A stretch of DNA of 10,777 bases from JBKEDH01 sp047975295 (lineage in GTDB: Bacteria > Bacteroidota > Bacteroidia > Flavobacteriales > Flavobacteriaceae), in contig JBKEDH010000141.1 in NCBI GenBank assembly GCA_047975295.1, forward strand, positions 1 to 10,777. The letters are read 5' to 3'. The notes under the pieces were generated by a model, which was not told where the DNA came from, did not search any database, and worked only from the letters and a program-made list of their open reading frames with translations. A program made the position numbers and the translations under genes. Numbering within the stretch: position 1 is the first letter of the stretch; each line of letters starts with the position of its first letter. Below are positions 1 through 7,126 of the stretch, piece after piece.

Positions 1-339
1 TTTACAGACCTCCAAAGGCATACTATCCACAATAAATACGTCTTCGGACGAATTAAACGATTCAGCAAGATTCAGACGGATAGCATTCTGATAAGGCATC
101 AACCTTCGCTTTCTTCTATTATATACTGTACGATCTATTTTACCAAGAAGACATGAAGGTAATTTTCGGAAAAGGTCATTCTCACTGTCGATACCCATGT
201 ACTCAGCTGTCAAACTCAGACTGATTAACTCAAGGTCGCTCAGAGCTGGGCGTCTCCGCTGAACAGGTAATTGCCTGTCTGTCGATATTTTTCTTAAAAC
301 TTCCAATATTCTTTCGTAATTTGCTCTTAAGTTGTTCAT
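1..339 (-). CDS. IS982-family transposase, N-terminal part (cut by window edge)
   Basis: Reading leftwards from an ATG at 339-337, an uninterrupted frame of 113 codons runs off the window edge. It begins MNNLRANYERILEVLRKI and continues with a QRRRPALSDLELISLSLTAEY segment, a YNRRKRR segment, and VFIVDSMPLEVCK at the edge. This organisation (N-terminal helical region, LSDLELISL, then the IVDS motif holding the first Asp of the DDE catalytic triad) is what I know from IS982-family transposases of Bacteroidota. The family is usually about 290 residues, so roughly 60% lies outside the window and integrity cannot be judged. The visible part has no stop or frameshift. The gene points away from susC, so it is not part of the transport operon; its insertion beside the locus is a sign of local rearrangement. 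Recognition is by memory of the family pattern, not by a search. Confidence 0.88.
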   Translation of the reverse strand, partial: MNNLRANYERILEVLRKISTDRQLPVQRRRPALSDLELISLSLTAEYMGIDSENDLFRKLPSCLLGKIDRTVYNRRKRRLMPYQNAIRLNLAESFNSSEDVFIVDSMPLEVCK

Positions 340-436
340 TCTAAGTCGTTTTGTCGTTAAAACAATTTACTGATTATCAGTGTAATGAACAACTTATTTT
401 TCGTTTTTTATTCCTAAATCATAATGCACAACAGGT
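1..436 (-). mobile_element. IS982-family insertion sequence, partial; outer end inferred near 436
   Basis: The element comprises the transposase start at 339 plus about 100 bp of upstream non-coding sequence. The likely outer end is the stretch around 420-436, which read on the minus strand is ACCTGTTGTGCATTATG; it begins with AC and has a terminal-repeat character. The matching inverted end and the target duplication are outside the window, so the boundary is an inference from position and sequence style only. The remaining upstream DNA (437-776) then belongs to the susC control region. Confidence 0.5.
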
Positions 437-487
437 TACTCTATTATTTTTAAAGTCTTATCAAGCTTTAAAAAGCTATTAATTCTT

Positions 488-518
488 TTTTTACAAAATT
501 GACCATCGTTTAAAAATA
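488..518 (+). promoter_or_regulatory. 31-bp shared regulatory element, copy 1 (before susC)
   Basis: The 31 bases at 488-518 are identical to 5892-5922. The core reads TTGACCATCGTTTAAAAATA, preceded by TTTTTACAAAA. Beyond the identity the two copies diverge, except that TTATT (527-531 here) and AATATTG (543-549 here) recur at exactly the same offsets in copy 2. The element lies 258 bp before the susC ATG. The outer arms TTTTTA and TAAAAA are inverted relative to each other, so a dimeric or two-site regulator is possible. The regulator is not in this window; in Bacteroidota polysaccharide loci it would typically be a hybrid two-component, AraC-type or SusR-type protein, which is inference. Confidence 0.7.
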
Positions 519-613
519 ACACTTTTTTATTAAAAATTTATCAATATTGCATTTGAATTATTGATAATATTACATATTTGTGAATTTTTGAAAATAAATT
601 TCATATTTATCGA

Positions 614-631
614 TTAGGTAGTATTACCTAA
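614..631. promoter_or_regulatory. Inverted repeat TTAGGTA-gtat-TACCTAA before susC
   Basis: Perfect 7-bp arms separated by 4 bases lie 4 bp upstream of the 12-bp palindrome at 636-647. The size and symmetry suit a dimeric DNA-binding protein or a small hairpin. It has no counterpart upstream of the isomerase operon that I could see, so if functional it acts on the transporter genes only. Confidence 0.4.
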
Positions 632-635
632 GCAT

Positions 636-647
636 GCAATCGATTGC
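636..647. promoter_or_regulatory. Perfect palindrome GCAATCGATTGC, LacI-type operator candidate
   Basis: GCAATCGATTGC is its own reverse complement. A central CG flanked by AAT/ATT arms is the typical shape of LacI/GalR-family operators, as in other A-A-N-C-G-N-T-T sites. It lies 129 bp upstream of the susC ATG. A perfect 12-mer palindrome arises by chance about once in 4,096 positions, so on its own this is suggestive rather than conclusive; its place in a transporter control region raises the odds. Confidence 0.4.
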
Positions 648-776
648 TTTTTGAATATTGTCGAAAACAGATCTTTTATACCATAACAAGTATAACAACT
701 GGAAAATTACAAAATTTACCAGGTTTCTACAATTAAAATCACCCTATTTTCACTTAACAAATTACACTTTTCAAAC

Positions 777-3700
777 ATGAAAATCCCATATTCAGAAAAA
801 AAATCAAAATCCATGTTTTGGTTTTTCAAATTTAATTCAAAAGCCAATCTGAACCTGTTTTTCTTTCTTGTTTTTATTTTTAGTTCAATGGCTAAAACAG
901 ACAAGAGTAAGGTTTTTATTAAACTAGAACAACAAAGCCACAATATATCAGGAACCGTTTTGGACCAAAGTGGAATCCCTCTTTTAGGTGCCAACATTTT
1001 AGAAAAAAATACAACTAATGGTACACAAACCAATTTTGATGGCCATTTTTCGTTAAATGTATCAAACAACAATGCCTCTATTATTATTTCTTATCTAGGC
1101 TATATTTCTCAAGAAATAGCTATTAATAACCAAAACAATATAACAGTAACATTAACTGAAGATGCTGCTACGCTAGACGAAGTTGTTGTTGTAGGATACG
1201 GCACCATGAAAAAAAGTGATTTAACAGGAGCTATAACCCAAATTAAGGGAGAGACCTTAAACACGGTATCCAGTTCAAATCCCGTCGAAGCCTTACAAGG
1301 CAAAGCTTCTGGTGTAGCCATAGTAAATACCGATGCATCTCCCGGAGCTACACCCACCATACGGATTAGGGGAAACGGCTCCATAAGTGCCAGTAACGAA
1401 CCTTTAATTGTAGTTGACGGATTCCCTCTTTCCAACAGCAACCTTAACGATATTAGTGCTAACGATATCGAATCGATGGAAGTATTAAAAGATGCCTCTT
1501 CTGCAGCAATTTATGGTGCCAGAGGAGCAAATGGCGTTATTATCATTTCCACAAAAAAGGGAAAGAAAGGACAGAACAATTTAGAAATTTCGGTTTCTTC
1601 AGGAATATCGACTCCAACAAGAGTCCCCAAAATGTTGGGAAAATCAGATTTTTTAAACTTTATAAACGAAGCATATAATTACTCTAATGGAACTCCGGTT
1701 TACTCATCGACAAATCCTGCACCCGATTACGATACTAATTGGCAAAAAAAGATAATGAAACGCTCTTCAAGCACCCAAAACTATGCGATTACTTTTAGTG
1801 GCGGTAAAGAAAGGACAACTTATATGTTATCGGGCAATATCTTTTCGCAAGATGGTATTGTTGAAGCATCGGGATTTAAAAAATTTACAGTAAGAACCAA
1901 TTTAGACCACGAATTTAAACCATGGCTTTCTGTGGGCACTCACTTGCAAGCAGGACGATCGCAGCGAGATATTAGAGATAACCCTACCGGAAATATTTTT
2001 CGCTACGGGTGGCCTACCGTTCCTATTAAAAATCCAGATGGAAGCTGGTACTACGCCACCGAAGATCCCTCTATAAGCTCATATTTTGAAGGCACATGGA
2101 ACCCTGTTTCCGAAGCTTTTGAAGTAACCAACGAACTTACTACCGATCGTGTTCTTGGAGATATCTATGCTGTATTTACTCCAATAAAAAATCTAAGCTT
2201 CAAAACCAATTTTGGTGTCGATATTTCTAACGAAAAACATTACGAGTACTACTCTTCCAATTCCACAAGGGGTATTGGAGCCGGTAGTACAGGTGTTGGA
2301 GGGCAAGCTTATATACGGCAGACTAGTCAACTTACAGACAACATCTTAACATATGCCAACACTTGGAACGACAAACACAGACTAACCGTAACCGGTGTAT
2401 ATTCATGGCAAAAGTATATTTTTGAAAATTTATCCGTAAGTGGATCCGGTTTTGAAAACGATGCTACCGGAGCCAACGACATTTCTTATGCCAATAGAGA
2501 AAGTATTTCAACTAATTCGGATAAATATTCCAATACATTAATTTCTTGGACTGCAAGAAGTTCCTATTCCTATGCAGACAAGTACCTACTAACACTAACA
2601 GGAAGATACGATGGCTCATCCCGCTTTGGAGAGAACAATAAATGGGGTTTCTTCCCTTCGGTTGGTTTAGCTTGGCGCATTGATCAAGAAAAATTTTTAA
2701 ACGATAACGAACTAATAAGTAATTTAAAACTTAGAACCAGTTATGGGGTTACAGGAAACCAAGAAATAGGCAACTACCAATCATTATCTGCTTTAAATGC
2801 TACATATTATGTATATAACGACACTCCTATTTTAGGATTTACGGAAAGTATTGGAAATCCAGACTTAAAATGGGAGCGCAATATACAATACAATGTTGGT
2901 CTCGATTTAAGTTTTTGGAACAGAATAGATATTAGTCTAGATTATTATATACGCAAAACATCTGATTTACTTTACAATGTCCCAATCCCTACATCGTCAG
3001 GTTATTCCAGTATGCTCCAAAATATAGGAGAAGTAAAAAATTTGGGTTTCGAACTTAACCTTAATACCAAAATTATAGACACCGATTTTAAATGGGACGT
3101 ATCGGGTAATTTATCGACCAATAAAAATGAGATCGTAGCACTTTACGGCGACGTAGATCGAATAAATTTAGGAGCTTCTTCGGCTGGTATTGCCCGCTAT
3201 TTAATTGTAGGTGAGCCTGTAAATAGTGTTTGGGCCAGGGAATCGGCAGGCATTATACAAACACAAGAGCAATTAACGGCCTATCAGGAAATAAGAAGTT
3301 CTGCCAAATTGGGAGAAGAAATGTATATAGATCGTAATTCCGACAAAACCATAAATAGTGACGATTATATTAATATTGGATCTACAACTCCAGATTTTTT
3401 CTATGGCATTGCAACACATTTATCATATAAAAACATAACACTCGATGTATATGGCCAAGGCGCTACCGGATTAGCATCGAACTCGGACGAAAATTATATG
3501 ATATATGGTGAAAACCAAATACAAAATAGAAACTACCTCCCTACCCAATACGCTTACAATAGAATGTGGAGTCCTAATAATACCTCTGGGTCGTTTCCAC
3601 GTGCAGGAGCACAAGAAGTCTATCTATCCGACAGAACAAACGGAGATTGGAAATACTTTGTTGTAAAAAACATTAAACTGGGCTATAATTTCTCTTCTAT

Positions 3701-3857
3701 TATAAAAAAATTTGATTGGGTTAACGAGCTTAATGTATTTGTTAATGCCCAGAACTATATCAACACCGCAAATCACAGAGGATATAATCCAGAAACCGGC
3801 GATGTTAATTTTCCTTATGCCAAAACCATGATTTTTGGTATTCGTGCCAAATTTTAA
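777..3857 (+). CDS. SusC/RagA-family TonB-dependent outer-membrane transporter
   Basis: This 1026-residue protein imports oligosaccharides across the outer membrane using TonB energy, with the SusD-like partner as its lid. The N-terminus is basic with a hydrophobic stretch (about residues 27-38, LNLFFFLVFIFSS) that serves as signal peptide; Met13 (813) is an alternative start giving a shorter leader. Residues about 55-130 form the carboxypeptidase-regulatory-like domain (NISGTVLDQSGIPLLGANI ... FDGHFSLNV). The TonB-box-like segment LDEVVVVGYGTMKKSDLTGA is at 133-152. The plug domain is about 155-262 (ALQGKASGV, IRIRGNGSI, EPLIVVDGFPL, DIESMEVLKDASSAAIYGARG). The rest is a beta-barrel ending in Phe (MIFGIRAKF), the usual outer-membrane assembly signal. 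An Asp/Asn-rich loop at 852-863 (DRNSDKTINSDD) resembles the calcium-binding loop common in SusC proteins. Length is normal and no frameshift is seen. It precedes the SusD-like gene by 20 bp. The substrate cannot be read from sequence; apiose-containing glycans are inferred from context. Confidence 0.96.
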   Translation: MKIPYSEKKSKSMFWFFKFNSKANLNLFFFLVFIFSSMAKTDKSKVFIKLEQQSHNISGTVLDQSGIPLLGANILEKNTTNGTQTNFDGHFSLNVSNNNASIIISYLGYISQEIAINNQNNITVTLTEDAATLDEVVVVGYGTMKKSDLTGAITQIKGETLNTVSSSNPVEALQGKASGVAIVNTDASPGATPTIRIRGNGSISASNEPLIVVDGFPLSNSNLNDISANDIESMEVLKDASSAAIYGARGANGVIIISTKKGKKGQNNLEISVSSGISTPTRVPKMLGKSDFLNFINEAYNYSNGTPVYSSTNPAPDYDTNWQKKIMKRSSSTQNYAITFSGGKERTTYMLSGNIFSQDGIVEASGFKKFTVRTNLDHEFKPWLSVGTHLQAGRSQRDIRDNPTGNIFRYGWPTVPIKNPDGSWYYATEDPSISSYFEGTWNPVSEAFEVTNELTTDRVLGDIYAVFTPIKNLSFKTNFGVDISNEKHYEYYSSNSTRGIGAGSTGVGGQAYIRQTSQLTDNILTYANTWNDKHRLTVTGVYSWQKYIFENLSVSGSGFENDATGANDISYANRESISTNSDKYSNTLISWTARSSYSYADKYLLTLTGRYDGSSRFGENNKWGFFPSVGLAWRIDQEKFLNDNELISNLKLRTSYGVTGNQEIGNYQSLSALNATYYVYNDTPILGFTESIGNPDLKWERNIQYNVGLDLSFWNRIDISLDYYIRKTSDLLYNVPIPTSSGYSSMLQNIGEVKNLGFELNLNTKIIDTDFKWDVSGNLSTNKNEIVALYGDVDRINLGASSAGIARYLIVGEPVNSVWARESAGIIQTQEQLTAYQEIRSSAKLGEEMYIDRNSDKTINSDDYINIGSTTPDFFYGIATHLSYKNITLDVYGQGATGLASNSDENYMIYGENQIQNRNYLPTQYAYNRMWSPNNTSGSFPRAGAQEVYLSDRTNGDWKYFVVKNIKLGYNFSSIIKKFDWVNELNVFVNAQNYINTANHRGYNPETGDVNFPYAKTMIFGIRAKF

Positions 3858-3877
3858 TTCTTAATCTTTTAAAAACA

Positions 3878-5458
3878 ATGAAATCATTTAAATATATCTT
3901 ATTAGGGCTAACCTCATTTATCTTTATTCAATGTACAGATTTAACCGAAGAACCCTACACATTTTTATCTCCAGGTAATTATTACAAAACTGCCGACGAA
4001 CTTGAAACAGCCTTAACAGGAGTTTACGACGGTTACCGACGAGGGTTTAACGGTTACTACAAATACATTATGTACTTAGAGGTGATGACCGAATTCGGCT
4101 CTCCGGCATATGCAAAAGACGATGTACACCTTTGGAATGTATGGTCGGACATTAACAATGCAGATAAAATGGTAATAACAAATTGGGACGACGCATACCG
4201 AATAATAAATCGAGCCAATTTAGTTTTGGGAAGAGGTGAAAACATAGAAATGGACGAAAGCCTTAAAACAAGATTTTTTGCCGAAGCAAGATTTCTAAGA
4301 GCATATACCTACTATAATTTGGTTAGAATGTATGGAGGCGTACCAATACCCAAAACCTTTACCGAAGGCTTAAACGGACTTCAAATACCAAGACAAACCG
4401 TAGATGAGACCTATGCCTATATAATCGCCGATTTAGAATATGCAGAACAGTATTTACCCAAAAAATCTGAATATTCCGCAGATAATACTTGGAGAGCCTC
4501 CCAAGGTGCCGCACAAGCATTGCTTGGAGACTTATATTTAACCAGAGGCAGTATGACAGGGGACAATACTTATTTCCAAAAATCCAAAGCCTACACCTAT
4601 AAAGTCATCGAATCTATCGAATATCATTTAGAACCCGATTTTAAAAATCTGTGGTTTTGGTGGAATACAAATAATAAAAATGGAACCGAATCGGTTTTTG
4701 AGCTCCAATTTGGTGGAGTAGATAGCGAATACAACAATAACCATGTTATGTTTGGTGTAAATATCACAGAATATACTTTGGGTTGTTATATGTACCGTCG
4801 TTTTGGACCATCAATCCAACATTATTTATCGTATAATGACGATGATACCCGCAAAGAAGGTAGTTTTTTAACTGAATTTAATGCGACCGAAAAAGGTAAC
4901 CCAAACAATATTCTAGAAACTATAGTATTTATACCCGAAGACAACGGTTTTTATCCAGGTTCGCGTGGATGGAAGACTGCTTCACCCGGAAATCTAAAAT
5001 TTTACGACCGTACTGATGCGTCCGCAACACTTAAAAAACCTAAAGCAAATGCTTATGCTATTCGTTATGCCGATGTTTTACTTGATTATGCCGAAGCTGA
5101 AAATGAATTAAATGGTCCTGCCGCAGCTTACAGTTATGTAAACTTGGTTAGAAATCGAGCCAATTTACCCGATTTACCTTTGGGTTTAAATCAAAATGAA
5201 TTTGCCGATGCTATTTACCAAGAAAGAGGATGGGAATTTGTTGGAGAAGGTTTACTATTTTTCGATGAATTACGAACCGACAGAATTGGAGAAAACGTAA
5301 AAAATCATGTAAAATGGGGTAATGATAATAATATTTACATGTATGTAGATACACCTTTGGAGTTTATACCATCTAAAAACTTCTTGTTCAAAATACCTCA
5401 ATATGATTTCGACTCTAATCCTGCCTTAGAACAAAATCCTAATAATGTATCTCAATAG
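3878..5458 (+). CDS. SusD/RagB-family surface glycan-binding lipoprotein
   Basis: This 526-residue partner of the upstream SusC protein is expected to sit on the cell surface and deliver glycan to the transporter. It starts with a lipoprotein signal (MKSFKYILLGLTSFIFIQC) with the acylated Cys at residue 19; the lipobox FIQC is looser than the textbook form, as often in Bacteroidota. Next comes the typical SusD N-terminus LSPGNYYKTADELETALTGV, then helical TPR-like segments (RFFAEARFLRAYTYYNLVRM and GAAQALLGDLYLTRG). The C-terminal part has YADVLLDYAEAENELNG, IYQERGWEFVGEG and the closing IPQYDFDSNPALEQNPN that marks this family. Length and domain order are normal. The 20-bp gap after susC implies co-transcription. 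Downstream is a 674-bp gap whose inverted-repeat unit ends in a T-run and may stop transcription. Confidence 0.96.
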   Translation: MKSFKYILLGLTSFIFIQCTDLTEEPYTFLSPGNYYKTADELETALTGVYDGYRRGFNGYYKYIMYLEVMTEFGSPAYAKDDVHLWNVWSDINNADKMVITNWDDAYRIINRANLVLGRGENIEMDESLKTRFFAEARFLRAYTYYNLVRMYGGVPIPKTFTEGLNGLQIPRQTVDETYAYIIADLEYAEQYLPKKSEYSADNTWRASQGAAQALLGDLYLTRGSMTGDNTYFQKSKAYTYKVIESIEYHLEPDFKNLWFWWNTNNKNGTESVFELQFGGVDSEYNNNHVMFGVNITEYTLGCYMYRRFGPSIQHYLSYNDDDTRKEGSFLTEFNATEKGNPNNILETIVFIPEDNGFYPGSRGWKTASPGNLKFYDRTDASATLKKPKANAYAIRYADVLLDYAEAENELNGPAAAYSYVNLVRNRANLPDLPLGLNQNEFADAIYQERGWEFVGEGLLFFDELRTDRIGENVKNHVKWGNDNNIYMYVDTPLEFIPSKNFLFKIPQYDFDSNPALEQNPNNVSQ

Positions 5459-5472
5459 TATTATGATAATTT

Positions 5473-5580
5473 TAGTACACAACATTTTTTATTGGTTTAT
5501 TAAGCTAATTTTCAAAATCTTATAATGCATATTCTATTTATAAATACATTAAAATAATTTGTAATTTTTGTCGTGTACCA
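5473..5580. repeat. Short element bounded by imperfect inverted repeats (108 bp)
   Basis: The left end TAGTACACAACA (5473-5484) and the reverse complement of the right end (5569-5580), TGGTACACGACA, match at 10 of 12 bases. The interior is AT-rich and non-coding. It could be a small remnant of an insertion element or simply chance pairing; the arms are too far apart for an ordinary terminator. No target duplication could be identified with confidence. Confidence 0.35.
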
Positions 5581-5657
5581 TAGATAAATTTAGTTTGTTT
5601 AGTTAATTATCGGTTTGAAAGACAATTTGGATCCATCAAGCCAGAGTTAGTTGAGAG

Positions 5658-5791
5658 GAGGCTGTCTTATTAAAAGCTGTCATTTTGTGTAAAACGAAAA
5701 ATCCCTATAATCCTAATATTTATTGTTTTTTAGGTTATAAGATTTTTTCACTATCGTTTAATGACAAAACAATTACTTTTAAGACAGCCTC
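5658..5791. mobile_element. Probable MITE with GAGGCTGTCTT terminal inverted repeats (134 bp)
   Basis: The unit begins GAGGCTGTCTT and ends AAGACAGCCTC, perfect 11-bp inverted termini. The symmetry continues inwards with small gaps: AAAAG, GTCATT, AAACGA, AAAATC, ATAA and CCTAA on the left each recur in order on the reverse strand of the right half, so the whole unit is a long imperfect palindrome. Termini starting GAGGCTGTCT resemble those I associate with IS1182-like and related elements in Bacteroidota, but I cannot confirm the family. There is no transposase inside and no clear target duplication. The right arm is followed by CTTCTTTTTT (5791-5800), so the folded RNA could also end the susC-susD transcript. 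Confidence 0.6.
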
Positions 5792-5891
5792 TTCTTTTTT
5801 ATTGATACGAACAAAAACATCTATCCAAGCATTGAATTGTTTCTCAAAAACCAACCAATTTTAGAAATCTATTAGATCTACAATCACAACA

Positions 5892-5922
5892 TTTTTACAA
5901 AATTGACCATCGTTTAAAAATA
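5892..5922 (+). promoter_or_regulatory. 31-bp shared regulatory element, copy 2 (before the isomerase operon)
   Basis: This copy is identical over 31 bases to 488-518 and lies 210 bp before the isomerase ATG at 6133. The phased blocks TTATT (5931-5935) and AATATTG (5947-5953) are at the same offsets as in copy 1, while the intervening bases differ. The spacing to the gene start is similar in both places (258 and 210 bp), which fits an activator site well upstream of a long leader. This suggests the catabolic operon is induced together with the SusC/SusD transporter. Confidence 0.7.
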
Positions 5923-6056
5923 GTAGTCTGTTATTGTTAAAATCATAATATTGGCTTTTAAATACCGTACAACATTAAAACATACAAACAAAATACAATA
6001 ATTAAGACCATTGATTAATTTCTTTAGGCATTATACAAAAATATCTACCAAAACAA

Positions 6057-6106
6057 TGAACTCGTCTTGACTTTTTTGGTTCGACGAAAAAATCAAAATG
6101 AGTTCA
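6057..6106 (+). promoter_or_regulatory. Strong leader hairpin just upstream of the isomerase start
   Basis: Bases 6057-6076 and 6087-6106 pair as 20-base arms around a 10-base loop (6077-6086). There are 17 Watson-Crick pairs, one G-U pair (6064 with 6099) and two mismatches. The outer stem is TGAACTC with GAGTTCA and the inner stem is a T-run with an A-run. The structure ends 26 bases before the ATG at 6133, so in the transcript it could affect translation or termination. No T-tract follows it directly, which argues against a simple terminator. It also contains the TTG at 6067 that a gene caller could take as a start. Confidence 0.55.
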
Positions 6107-6132
6107 ATATAAAATTTATAATAATCGAAAAA

Positions 6133-7116
6133 ATGAAAACAAAACAAAAATATGGTGCCGGAATATGGCATTTTGCAACCTATGTAGATCGATATGCGAC
6201 CGACGGCTATGGTTCGAATAGAGGCTTATTGGAAATGATTGATCTTGCCGGTCAGGTTGATGATTTATCTGTTGTTGACATCAATTATCCATTTGTAGAT
6301 AAGAGCTTAGGCCTTAATGATATCGAAATCGCTTTAAAACGCAACAAGCTTTCGGTTATAGGTATTACACCCGAAATTTACACCAGACAGTTTTCAAAAG
6401 GAGCTTTTACAAATCCAGATTCGGGAATTCGCCGTTTAGCCAACGAAATGGTTAACGATGCCGCCAATGTGGTAAGACACTTTAACGCCAATTACGTAAA
6501 ACTTTGGCCGGGACAAGATGGATGGGATTATCCATTTCAGGTCGATCATAAGGAAATATGGAAATTAAGTGTTGATGGTATTGCCGAACTTGCCGACCAA
6601 AACAAGGATCTAAATTTTGTAATCGAATATAAACCTCGTGAACCACGAGTACATATGAGCTACGACAGTGTTGCCAGAACACTTTTGGCCATTGAAAAAA
6701 TGGGGCTCCCAAATGTAGGTATCCTACTTGATTTTGGCCACTCATTGTACGGAGGTGAGTCTCCGGCCGACGCAGCACAATTGGCCATAGATTACGGGCG
6801 CCTTTTTGGTATGGATGTAAATGACAACTTTCGCAGTTGGGATGACGATTTAATAGCTGGATCTGTACACCCAATCGAGTTATTCGAATTTTTCTACACA
6901 TTAAGAAAGAACAATTGGGAAGGTGTTTGGCAGTTAGATCAATTTCCGTTCAGGGAAGATCCCGTGGCAACGGCAAACAGTGCAATTGGTTTTTTAAAAA
7001 CCATCGAACGGGCTCTCGACAAACTCGATTTCGAGGCTTTACAAGAAGCCCAAAAACGCCAAGATGCGGTTACTGCTTTAAATTTGGCCCGTAAAGCGCT
7101 TTTTTCATCATACTAA
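6133..7116 (+). CDS. Sugar isomerase of xylose-isomerase-like TIM-barrel type; probable D-apiose isomerase
   Basis: This 327-residue cytoplasmic enzyme has a TIM-barrel fold of the sugar phosphate isomerase/epimerase (AP-endonuclease-2-like) superfamily. Strand-end signatures are visible: GAGIWHF (8-14), DLSVVDINYPF (44-54), LSVIGITPEIY (73-83), YVKLWPGQDGWDY (121-133), FVIEYKPREPR (162-172), VGILLDFGHSLYGGES (195-210), FGMDVND (225-231) and GVWQLDQFPF (264-273). Glu165, Asp200, His203 and Asp269 are plausible divalent-metal and catalytic residues by analogy with the family. I chose ATG 6133, after GAAAAA, over an upstream TTG at 6067, because the 22 extra codons lie in a hairpin and do not look like protein. 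It is followed 10 bp later by the transketolase A gene. Given the split transketolase and FGGY kinase, conversion of D-apiose to D-apulose is my best assignment; another ketose or tetrulose isomerisation remains possible. Family confidence is high, substrate confidence moderate. Confidence 0.85.
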   Translation: MKTKQKYGAGIWHFATYVDRYATDGYGSNRGLLEMIDLAGQVDDLSVVDINYPFVDKSLGLNDIEIALKRNKLSVIGITPEIYTRQFSKGAFTNPDSGIRRLANEMVNDAANVVRHFNANYVKLWPGQDGWDYPFQVDHKEIWKLSVDGIAELADQNKDLNFVIEYKPREPRVHMSYDSVARTLLAIEKMGLPNVGILLDFGHSLYGGESPADAAQLAIDYGRLFGMDVNDNFRSWDDDLIAGSVHPIELFEFFYTLRKNNWEGVWQLDQFPFREDPVATANSAIGFLKTIERALDKLDFEALQEAQKRQDAVTALNLARKALFSSY

Positions 7117-7126
7117 AATCTTTAAG

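Larger units (their letters stand above)
437..776 (+). promoter_or_regulatory. susC upstream control region (340 bp, AT-rich)
   Basis: No gene is visible between the inferred IS end and the susC start. The stretch is very AT-rich and holds, in order: a short palindrome AGCTTTAAAAAGCT at 464-477 followed within 8 bases by a T-run; the 31-bp shared element at 488-518; its phased AATATTG block at 543-549; an inverted repeat at 614-631; and a perfect 12-bp palindrome at 636-647. I found no exact match to the Bacteroidota TAnnTTTG promoter box; TACATATTTG at 571-580 is the nearest look-alike. The susC start lies 129 bp after the last palindrome, leaving a long untranslated leader or an unrecognised promoter in 650-776. 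Confidence 0.55.
5459..6132. other. 674-bp intergenic region between the two operons
   Basis: No convincing gene is present on either strand. From left to right it holds a 12-base imperfect inverted-repeat pair (5473-5580), about 75 bp of unremarkable AT-rich DNA, a 134-bp palindromic unit with MITE character (5658-5791), about 100 bp without recognisable signals, the second copy of the 31-bp shared element (5892-5922) with its phased block to 5953, and a strong hairpin (6057-6106) in the leader of the isomerase gene. Confidence 0.8.

Noticed and set aside
464..492. AGCTTTAAAAAGCT followed by a T-run as a rho-independent terminator
   Set aside because: The stem has only 6 bp and is AT-rich, the T-run starts 8 bases later, and the neighbouring IS gene is transcribed away from it. 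It is too weak to call.
5735..5863. Minus-strand open frame of about 42 codons with a protein-like composition
   Set aside because: It has no start codon of note, half of it lies in the palindromic 134-bp unit, and it matches no family I know. It is probably chance or an eroded remnant.
6067..6132. TTG start that would add 22 codons to the isomerase
   Set aside because: The extra residues fall within and after a strong hairpin, show no family similarity, and a normal ATG at 6133 is followed directly by the first TIM-barrel strand (YGAGIWHF).
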